NCBI GenBank assembly: GCA_035715525.1
Contig: DASTLA010000227.1
Location: 1 to 12,203 of the forward strand
Direction: 5' to 3'
Source of the DNA: JAHBWI01 sp035715525
Lineage (GTDB): Bacteria > Nitrospirota > Nitrospiria > Nitrospirales > Nitrospiraceae
Length of the DNA stretch: 12,203 bases
This document shows positions 6,627 through 12,203 of the stretch, in pieces; positions within the stretch are counted from its first letter, which is position 1; every line of letters begins with the position of its first letter. Under the pieces are notes generated by a model. It saw only the letters and a program-made list of their open reading frames with translations. It was not told the DNA's origin and searched no databases. A program made the translations under genes and the position numbers.

Positions 6627-7274
6627 TTGAACTTGAAAAGTCTGGTACATCGAGAACTCGGCGAAGGACTGACTGAATCTGAACTGGCCTCCGGCGCCGG
6701 AGTTCCCGTGCGAACGATCAGGAACATTTTGTCCGACAAGTTGCCTCGCGACCGCAGCATCTGGGAAAAGTTTGCGCGGTATTTTCGGATGGATGTAGAT
6801 TTCCTCCGGGACGGCCAGCCGTCGCACGCACCAACAGTGGTGGAGTTGTCCGGCAGCGTAGGTCGTTCGGCCGCGGGTCAAATCCGGAAGGTCCCGTTGC
6901 TCCACTGGCATCAGATCGACCAGATGCTCAAGACCGAATCCGTTCCGTCCGTCATTCACGCCGATGCTCTGATCGAAGCGACGGAGGTGTCGGGGCAGCG
7001 GACGTTCGCCTTGAAGGTCCAAGATGATTCGATGGAGCCGCTCTTCAGCACAGGGGAGATGATTTTCGTAAACCCCGACCTGGACTGGCAGCCTGGCGAC
7101 TATGTCATTGCACGTCATCTAGAGGGAGATTCGGAAACCCGCCTCCTTCGACAGGTCAAGCGCATCGGGAAGCAATGCATGCTTCATCCGTTGAACCGCA
7201 AGTACGACGATCTTCCTCTGACCAATCAGGGTGCAGTGTGGGGAAAGGTCGTGCGACTGAGAAAGAACCTTTGA
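6627..7274 (+). CDS. HTH / S24 LexA-CI-like transcriptional regulator
   Basis: The 215-aa protein has the architecture of phage CI and LexA-type repressors. An N-terminal helix-turn-helix (about 14-35, LTESELASGAGVPVRTIRNI) binds DNA, and a C-terminal peptidase S24 fold (about 85-210) dimerises and in typical members cleaves itself. The nucleophile motif DDSMEPLFSTGE places Ser135, GDYVIARH follows, and MLHPLNRKY is the usual C-terminal core. An Ala83-Gly84 bond in SAAGQIRKVPLL resembles a self-cleavage site. Aligned with LexA VTVKRLKKQG, however, the segment LLRQVKRIG puts Arg175 where the catalytic Lys should be. The TTG start is supported by AAGGAG 7 nt upstream. It is transcribed alone from a sigma-54 promoter and converges on the CBS gene. 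The targets are unknown; no phage genes are nearby, so it is probably a host regulator. Confidence 0.85.
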   Translation: MNLKSLVHRELGEGLTESELASGAGVPVRTIRNILSDKLPRDRSIWEKFARYFRMDVDFLRDGQPSHAPTVVELSGSVGRSAAGQIRKVPLLHWHQIDQMLKTESVPSVIHADALIEATEVSGQRTFALKVQDDSMEPLFSTGEMIFVNPDLDWQPGDYVIARHLEGDSETRLLRQVKRIGKQCMLHPLNRKYDDLPLTNQGAVWGKVVRLRKNL

Positions 7275-7452
7275 GCCTTTGCGCACGTCTGCAGGAAGGA
7301 CGGCCTACCGCTCGGCGACTTCGAACGAGGCCGCCACCGTATAAAGCATCGAGGCCGGAAATCAGGAATTGCCGGGGCTTCGGAGGGGAACGCCGGCCAG
7401 ACCCCTTGCTTGAGCGAGCGGCCTGCCGGCGCATGAAGTTCGTGGACGGACG

Positions 7453-8226
7453 TCAGTCTGATACCTTCTCGTAGGCTCGGAGAAGGTCGGCCACTGAGAG
7501 TAATCCGATGATAGTGCCGTCCTCGGTCACGGGCAGGTGGCGGATGCCTTCTTTCTTCATGAGCTTGACCGCTTCCATCAAGGGTTCGCTGTCCTCGATC
7601 GTCACGAGCGATTTGCTCATGCAGGACACCACGGTGGTCGAGTTGGGATCCAACCCCCTCGCCACAGCCTTTCGGCTCAAGTCCGTGTCTGTGATGATCC
7701 CGATATAGCGCGAGCCGTCGTCCACCAGGAGGGACCCCACTCGCCATTTTTGAAGGAGCCGACCGGCCTCCTTGATCGATGCGGCGCGGTGCACGCTGCG
7801 GACGTCGCTGCACATGAAATCGGCGACCTTCAGCCCGTCCAGAAGTTCGCTGACTGTCTGCCTTTTCTGACGTCCGGCACGCGTCGCCTTTTTCAGCTCA
7901 AGCTTCGCAAGACAGCTCTCCAGCACTTGTTTGCGCTGGTGCAGGCTTTGCCGCTCGAGGTCGTGCGCGCCCGCTTCTTGTGCTTCTTCCGGCAGCAGGC
8001 CGGTTTCTCCCAGCTTCGCGTATTGATAGGCCTCCAGGGCATCGGACGAGGCGCCGAACACCTCTCCGATCAATTCTTCCGTATCCGCATCGAATGCCTC
8101 TAGCGAGGCAGAATTTTTCCGTCGCGACAGGAACGGTTGAAACGCCCGCAGCGCCTCATGCAGCTCCTCGATGTGCTCATCGAGCACATCGTTCGCTCCT
8201 TGGCCCACTTTCGACTTCTTCCCCAT
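7453..8226 (-). CDS. CBS-domain-pair protein
   Basis: The 257-aa soluble protein has two C-terminal CBS motifs (about 133-191 and 198-255). CBS1 contains VADFMCSDVRSVHRAASIKE and GIITDTDLSRKAV; CBS2 contains SCMSKSLVTIEDSEPLMEAV and GLLSVADLLRAY. CBS pairs (Bateman modules) usually bind adenine nucleotides and act as energy or ligand sensors. The N-terminal half of about 130 residues is charged and helical with Glu/Lys/Arg-rich stretches and matches no domain I recognise. AAGGAGGAC just upstream of the ATG supports the start. It lies 64 bp downstream of nirA on the same strand without an obvious terminator between, so it could be the last gene of the nitrogen cluster. Its function is unknown. 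Confidence 0.85.
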   Translation of the reverse strand: MGKKSKVGQGANDVLDEHIEELHEALRAFQPFLSRRKNSASLEAFDADTEELIGEVFGASSDALEAYQYAKLGETGLLPEEAQEAGAHDLERQSLHQRKQVLESCLAKLELKKATRAGRQKRQTVSELLDGLKVADFMCSDVRSVHRAASIKEAGRLLQKWRVGSLLVDDGSRYIGIITDTDLSRKAVARGLDPNSTTVVSCMSKSLVTIEDSEPLMEAVKLMKKEGIRHLPVTEDGTIIGLLSVADLLRAYEKVSD

Positions 8227-8290
8227 GAGTCCTCCTTGGTTGGGACCAGAGGATAGCCCATCTCCAAGGAGAGGCTCAAGCCTACTGACC

Positions 8291-9895
8291 TCAAGCCGGG
8301 AGCCGTTGCGGCGTCCGTATGGTCGTGACCGCAGTCATGTCCCCGGCTGAGGGTCCGACCCTGGACATCGGCGGCTTCTTGTCGGCCTTCCCCCTCACCC
8401 GATGCATCTTTTCCCTGGTGTGGTACGGCATGAGCGTCTCCAGTAGCGCAGGCAACCGGTCGCAGGGCACGTCCTCCATAATTCGCGTTGCGAGTTTGGG
8501 ATCCGGCCCTGACCGTCCGCCGACGAATACGTCGACCGCGTCGACGACCTTCCCTCCGACCTTCGCCTTCTTGCCCAGCAAGCCGATATCCGAGACGAGG
8601 TGATTGCCGCAACCGGCGGGGCATCCCGACCAGTGCAACGTGATGGGTTTCATGCCCTCCCCTACCCGCTTTTCCAGCGCCCGCGCCGTTTCGACTGCAC
8701 GGCTCTTGGTCTCGATGACGGCCAGGTTGCAATAGTCGCTGCCTACGCAGCTCACGAGTCCTTTGTAGAGCGGTGAAGGATTGTAGGCGAACTGCTTGAC
8801 CAACGGGTCTTCGGCCAATTCGCCGACGTGGCGGTCGCTGACGTTCGGAATCATGAACGCCTGGGCCGGCGACAATCGCACCTCACCGCTCCCGTAACGC
8901 TCGGCCAGACCGGCGATTCGTCGCAGCTCGTCCGCCTTCACGCGGCCCACCAAAATCTTGAGCCCCACATAGTTCATACCGCGTTGTTTTTGTCGAAAGA
9001 TGCCGATGTGGTCCTTCTCCGCGAGCGGCCGAGCGTCAATGCCCGCCGCCGGCAGGGTCTTGCCAAGACGCCGCTCCACTTCACACCTCAACCGAGCTTC
9101 GCCCCACGCCTCGACCAAAAACGCTAGCCGCGCTTGAGTCCGATTCTCCCTCGGACCATGGTCTCGATAGATCTCCAACAGCGTCCGGCAGACCTCGAAC
9201 GCCTCTGCCGGATTCAGGAACAGGTCGAGTGGGGTAGCGATCCGATAGCCGCCGGACCCCAACTTGCCGCCGACCAGCACATTATAGCCGTAACACTTGT
9301 CGTAGCCGAGATCGTGATACGCCGGCACCAGGGCGATGTCCTGCGTCTCCAAATGCAGGCAATTGTCCAAGCATCCCGTTACCGCCACATTGCATTTACG
9401 CGGCAGATTCGAATAGGCGGGATTTCCCAGCACTTCTTGATTGATCGCCCGTACGATTTCGGTCCCGTCCAACAGCTCGTTCGGATTCAGGCCTGCCACC
9501 GGACAGGTCATCACGTTCCTCACGGAATCCATTCCTGTTTGCAGCGACGTCAGTCCTACGCTCTTTAAGAGCGCGAACACCTCCGGTACGTTGCGGATAG
9601 TCAGGTGCCGGACCTGGACCTGTTGCCGCGTGGTCACATCCAGAATGGCGTTTCCGAAGCGGGCAGCGATTTCGGCGAGCGCGTTGAGTTGATAGGACGT
9701 CGTCTTTCCGCCCGGAATGCGGACTCTCAACATAAAATGACCCGGCGTCGGGTTTCGAAGAAACAACCCGTACCACTTGAGCCGTTGAACGTCGTCCTCG
9801 GGAATCGATTCCCACCCCTGAGCGGCATAGTGAGAGAGCAACTCTCCAACCGTCAACCCATCACGCTCCAACTTCCAGGCTTCGATCTTGTTCAT
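8291..9895 (-). CDS. nirA: Ferredoxin-dependent assimilatory nitrite reductase
   Basis: The 534-aa siroheme/[4Fe-4S] enzyme of the nitrite/sulfite reductase family would reduce nitrite to ammonium with six electrons from ferredoxin. The cluster-siroheme motif is complete: Cys383-x5-Cys389 (SCVGSDYCNLAVIETKSRA) and Cys425-x3-Cys429 (SGCPAGCGNH). The ETKSRA segment and GMDSVRN with SNLPRK in the first half favour nitrite over sulfite reductases. Three further Cys (168, 175, 179) sit in the first pseudo-repeat. The C-terminus after about 500 is a variable basic tail. The start overlaps the preceding winged-helix gene as ATGA and has GGGAGGGG (9900-9907) upstream, indicating translational coupling. 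Position after cynS and the NrtB/NrtD-like transporter supports an assimilatory role. A sulfite reductase is the main alternative but less likely. Confidence 0.9.
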   Translation of the reverse strand: MNKIEAWKLERDGLTVGELLSHYAAQGWESIPEDDVQRLKWYGLFLRNPTPGHFMLRVRIPGGKTTSYQLNALAEIAARFGNAILDVTTRQQVQVRHLTIRNVPEVFALLKSVGLTSLQTGMDSVRNVMTCPVAGLNPNELLDGTEIVRAINQEVLGNPAYSNLPRKCNVAVTGCLDNCLHLETQDIALVPAYHDLGYDKCYGYNVLVGGKLGSGGYRIATPLDLFLNPAEAFEVCRTLLEIYRDHGPRENRTQARLAFLVEAWGEARLRCEVERRLGKTLPAAGIDARPLAEKDHIGIFRQKQRGMNYVGLKILVGRVKADELRRIAGLAERYGSGEVRLSPAQAFMIPNVSDRHVGELAEDPLVKQFAYNPSPLYKGLVSCVGSDYCNLAVIETKSRAVETARALEKRVGEGMKPITLHWSGCPAGCGNHLVSDIGLLGKKAKVGGKVVDAVDVFVGGRSGPDPKLATRIMEDVPCDRLPALLETLMPYHTREKMHRVRGKADKKPPMSRVGPSAGDMTAVTTIRTPQRLPA

Positions 9896-10089
9896 GTGGC
9901 CCCTCCCAAGCTGACGGAATAGTCCAATCCGGATTTCCGCAATACCACCGTGCCCTGCCGGCTCAACCGATCGACCGCCAGCAACACCTGAGACGCGCTC
10001 AAGCCGGACAGCTCGATCAGCTCCTCAAACGTCTGGGGAGCCAGCTTCTGCAGATGATTCAGCACCGTCGTTTCCGCCGTCATGGTCAT
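9892..10089 (-). CDS. Small winged-helix protein
   Basis: The 65-aa protein is almost entirely one winged helix-turn-helix. Residues about 19-47 form the helices (TFEELIELSGLSASQVLLAV, then DRLSRQGTVVLR), and the end YSVSL looks like the wing strand. AAGGAGGA (10094-10101) supports the ATG at 10089; the in-frame ATG at 10083 is a possible alternative. It lies 49 bp after cynS, and its TGA overlaps the nirA ATG by ATGA. The size and fold recall FeoC-like or MarR-core-like proteins, but no cysteines are present, so an Fe-S sensing role like FeoC is not supported. It may be a cluster-specific regulator or an accessory protein for nirA; the function is not known. Confidence 0.75.
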   Translation of the reverse strand: MTMTAETTVLNHLQKLAPQTFEELIELSGLSASQVLLAVDRLSRQGTVVLRKSGLDYSVSLGGAT

Positions 10090-10138
10090 GGGGTCCTCCT
10101 TCCTCCGCTTGGATGGTCCTTCCTTGGTGTGTGGGCCG

Positions 10139-10579
10139 TTAAAAGGTTTTGTACTCCAGCCATTTGCCGTTGAGAGTGATCTTGCACCGGGCCTCTCCCT
10201 GGCTTCCGGTCACCTTTTCCATGTCGAGCGTAAAGTCGATCGCACTCATGATGCCGTCTCCGAACATTTCGTTGGCCTGCTCGCGCATCGAATCTCCGTA
10301 TACGCCAATGATCTCCATCAACCGATATTTGAACGGATCCGCCGTGATCGGGTAGTCCGTCCGGACGGGGAAGCTGCTCAAGGCCGCGGTCGTCGCGGCA
10401 TCCAGGCCCAGCAAGGCCCCAACCTTCTTTGCTTCGTCGAGCGTCAGTTTGTGATTCCCGTTCAACGCGGCGGCCACGAAGGTTGCATTCTTACCGACCG
10501 CCTTGGCCACTTCGGCGATGGTCACGTTCTTCTCGAGCCGCTTGGCCTTGATCTTCGTCCGCATCTCATCTTTTTCCAT
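10139..10579 (-). CDS. cynS: Cyanase (cyanate hydratase)
   Basis: Cytosolic decameric enzyme converting cyanate and bicarbonate to carbamate and CO2; carbamate breaks down to ammonia. At 146 aa it is close to the usual 147-156. The N-terminal part (about 15-75) is the HTH-like helical region, and the catalytic C-terminal part keeps Arg86, Glu89 and Ser112, corresponding to Arg96, Glu99 and Ser122 of E. coli. The block FGDGIMSAIDFTLDMEK is diagnostic. AAAGGAGGT lies 5 nt before the ATG. It sits between the ABC ATPase (33 bp upstream) and the small winged-helix gene on the same strand. The neighbouring transporter could supply cyanate, and the product feeds nitrogen assimilation. No carbonic anhydrase gene (cynT) is in the window. 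Confidence 0.97.
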   Translation of the reverse strand: MEKDEMRTKIKAKRLEKNVTIAEVAKAVGKNATFVAAALNGNHKLTLDEAKKVGALLGLDAATTAALSSFPVRTDYPITADPFKYRLMEIIGVYGDSMREQANEMFGDGIMSAIDFTLDMEKVTGSQGEARCKITLNGKWLEYKTF

Positions 10580-10612
10580 TTACGACCTCCTTTGATCTGT
10601 GACAAGTCTCCT

Positions 10613-11482
10613 TCACGATACTGTCAGAGAACATTCGCTGAAATCGACGACGACGGGATCGCCCCAGACCGACGCCGACGACGATGCGCCGTCGCCCGCT
10701 CCATGCTTTGCATGCCGTACCAGAAAGTGAATGATATGGTTTCGGATCTTATAGTAATAGGGGTGCTCGATGACCGTTTCGCGCGAACGCGGGCGTGGAA
10801 TCGCGACGTGCACCATCTCGGCAATTCGGGCTTCGGGTCCATTCGTCATCAGCAAAATGCGATCCGAAAGCAGGATGGCTTCGTCTACGTCATGAGTGAC
10901 CATAAAGACCGTGTTCCGCGACGTATTCCACATTTGAATCAACTCTTCCTGAATCACACCCCGCGTCAACGCGTCGATTTGCGCGAACGGCTCGTCCAAC
11001 AGTAGTACTTTGGGCTCGATGGAAAACGCTCGTGCCAAACCGACACGCTGCTTCATTCCGCCCGACAAGGCGGCAGGGCGCTTGCTCTCAGCTCCCTTCA
11101 GGCCGACCAGCGAGATGTATTTGTTGACATGAGACGTGACCTGGGACGCAGTCCAGTCCGGATACGCCGACCGAACTGCGAGCGCAATATTTTCGAACAC
11201 AGTCATCCAGGGCATCAGCGCGAAGTTCTGAAATACGACCATACGATCAAGCCCAGGGCCGGTCGCTTCCCGGCCGTTGAGGATGACGCCCCCTTCCGAG
11301 GGAGTCTCCAGCCCCGCGATGATGTTCAGCAGGGTGCTCTTGCCGCACCCAGAATGCCCGATGACCGTGACGAACTCGCCCTTCTCGATCCTAATTGTGG
11401 CATCTTTGAAGATACAGACGTGACCCGATCCCGAGGGGTTCGGGAAAAATTTGCTCACATGATCGATTTGCAGAAAGGACAT
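10613..11482 (-). CDS. nrtD: ABC transporter ATP-binding protein, NrtD/CynD/TauB type
   Basis: The 289-aa cytosolic ATPase belongs to the nitrate/nitrite/cyanate/taurine importer family. Walker A GHSGCGKST is at 42-50, Gln85 is in the Q-loop (VVFQNFALMPWMTV), the signature LSGGMKQR at 139-146, Walker B VLLLDE at 159-164 and the switch His197 in VTHDVDEAI. The segment after the switch (LLMTNGPEARIAEMVHVAIP) is typical of NrtC/NrtD/CmpD/CynD. The D-loop reads AQIDALT where GALDALT is more common. A tail of about 30 residues (257-289), rich in Gly/Ala/Ser and then acidic-hydrophobic, extends beyond the family norm. Its Shine-Dalgarno (AGGAG) is formed by the last codons of the permease gene, with only 3 nt between the genes, so the two are tightly coupled. 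The substrate, nitrate, nitrite or cyanate, cannot be fixed from the ATPase. Confidence 0.9.
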   Translation of the reverse strand: MSFLQIDHVSKFFPNPSGSGHVCIFKDATIRIEKGEFVTVIGHSGCGKSTLLNIIAGLETPSEGGVILNGREATGPGLDRMVVFQNFALMPWMTVFENIALAVRSAYPDWTASQVTSHVNKYISLVGLKGAESKRPAALSGGMKQRVGLARAFSIEPKVLLLDEPFAQIDALTRGVIQEELIQMWNTSRNTVFMVTHDVDEAILLSDRILLMTNGPEARIAEMVHVAIPRPRSRETVIEHPYYYKIRNHIIHFLVRHAKHGAGDGASSSASVWGDPVVVDFSECSLTVS

Positions 11483-11485
11483 AGT

Positions 11486-12203
11486 CTACTCCTGATAGGT
11501 GACAAGCCCGGCCAGTTTGTTAAAACCAGAATCTAAAATGACGCCCACCACTCCGACGACCAAGATGGCGAAGATGACGCCTGCGATATCCAGGTTGTTC
11601 CACTCGATCCAGCTCAAATAGCCGACGCCGAGCTCGCCGAGCAACATCTCGGCCGGCACCACGGCGACCAGCGCGCTGCCGAACGCAATCCGCAATCCAT
11701 TCACGATGGTCGGAGCGGCACCGGGGAGGATCACTTTATATAGGCGCTTAAACCATGAAAGTTGTACGATCGCCGCCACGTGCAAATATTCCTTCTTCAA
11801 AGAGCTGACTCCGAACGCCGTGGTGGCTAAGGTCGGCCACACCGCGGCCATGAATACGACTAGGATCGCGGTCCATTTAGGATCCTTCACCGTATAGAGG
11901 AGCAGCGGCATCCAAGCCAAGGGAGAGATCGGCTTCATGATTTGTATGAAAGGATTCGCGGCACGGAACAACACCTTGTTGAGTCCCAACACGACGCCAA
12001 GCAAGATGGCGACCACGGATGCCGCAAGGAACCCCGCCGCGAAGCGCGAGACCGTGTACAGCACCAAATAGGCGATGCCATGATCGTTGGTCCCTTTTTT
12101 CTCGAACGCTTCCGTCAGTTCCGTCCGGGTTTTCTCTAAGACCGCCAATGGGCCGGGAATCCCCTTGAGCTTCTCCTTCTCCGGATTCCAGGCGTACTGT
12201 CCG
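11486..12203 (-). CDS. nrtB: ABC transporter permease, NrtB/SsuC/TauC type (5' end outside window)
   Basis: Inner-membrane subunit of a nitrate/nitrite/cyanate-type ABC importer. About 239 codons are visible. The frame stays open through the right edge, reading upstream of the TTG at 12148 into residues such as KGIPGPLAVLEK that resemble the conserved N-terminal PGP segment of NrtB, so the true start lies beyond the window. Hydrophobic segments include FAAGFLAASVVAILLGVVLG, AILVVFMAAVWPTLATTAFG and VIFAILVVGVVGVIL. The cytoplasmic coupling (EAA) loop is present around AAIVQLSWFKRLYKVILPGA with GLRIAFG after it. The substrate-binding protein (NrtA-like) is expected upstream, beyond the edge. 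Confidence 0.9.
   Translation of the reverse strand, partial: GQYAWNPEKEKLKGIPGPLAVLEKTRTELTEAFEKKGTNDHGIAYLVLYTVSRFAAGFLAASVVAILLGVVLGLNKVLFRAANPFIQIMKPISPLAWMPLLLYTVKDPKWTAILVVFMAAVWPTLATTAFGVSSLKKEYLHVAAIVQLSWFKRLYKVILPGAAPTIVNGLRIAFGSALVAVVPAEMLLGELGVGYLSWIEWNNLDIAGVIFAILVVGVVGVILDSGFNKLAGLVTYQE

Noticed and set aside
7391..7431. CGCCGGC/GCCGGCG inverted repeat between the convergent regulator and CBS genes as a terminator
   Set aside because: The 7-bp stem has a 27-nt loop and no T-run on either strand; it is expected in GC-rich DNA.
12146..12148. TTG at 12148 as the permease start
   Set aside because: The frame stays open to the window edge, the upstream residues resemble the NrtB N-terminus, and no well-spaced Shine-Dalgarno precedes the TTG.
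1..12203. Mobile elements, CRISPR arrays, tRNA or rRNA genes
   Set aside because: No transposase or integrase motifs, regularly spaced repeats, or recognisable RNA gene sequences were seen on either strand.

Overview
The window looks like a chromosomal segment of a moderately GC-rich bacterium. The best guess is a nitrite-oxidising Nitrospira or a close relative (phylum Nitrospirota). This rests on the combination of cyanase, a ferredoxin-type assimilatory nitrite reductase and a nitrate/nitrite/cyanate-type ABC transporter beside an unusual glutamine-synthetase-modifying gene pair. It is inferred from gene content only. No tRNA, rRNA, insertion sequence, phage gene or CRISPR array was seen.

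Layout: (1) 1-2228, the groES-groEL chaperonin operon (+), ending in a strong Rho-independent terminator. (2) 2158-6313, a divergent pair of GlnE-related genes. The minus-strand gene matches only the N-terminal (deadenylylating) half of GlnE, and its last codons run through the groEL terminator. The plus-strand gene carries two ACT-like domains followed by a GlnE-type nucleotidyltransferase. Their starts face each other across about 70 bp that hold good -10 boxes on both strands and no Shine-Dalgarno sequence for either gene. (3) 6314-7274, a gene-free stretch with a near-perfect sigma-54 promoter, then a TTG-started HTH/S24 (LexA/CI-like) regulator whose expected catalytic lysine appears to be arginine. 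(4) 7453-12203, all on the minus strand: ABC permease (entering from the right edge), ABC ATPase, cyanase, a 65-aa winged-helix protein, nitrite reductase NirA and a CBS-pair protein.

How they may work together: the minus-strand cluster would import nitrate/nitrite or cyanate (NrtB/NrtD-like), convert cyanate to ammonia and CO2 (CynS) and reduce nitrite to ammonia (NirA). The ammonia would enter glutamine synthetase, whose adenylylation could be controlled by the split GlnE-like pair. The ACT domains on the transferase-like partner suggest direct glutamine or other amino-acid sensing, as the ACT domains of GlnD do. The sigma-54 promoter fits a nitrogen-responsive theme, though sigma-54 is not specific to nitrogen. 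The split, ACT-fused GlnE arrangement is the strongest candidate here for an under-described system.
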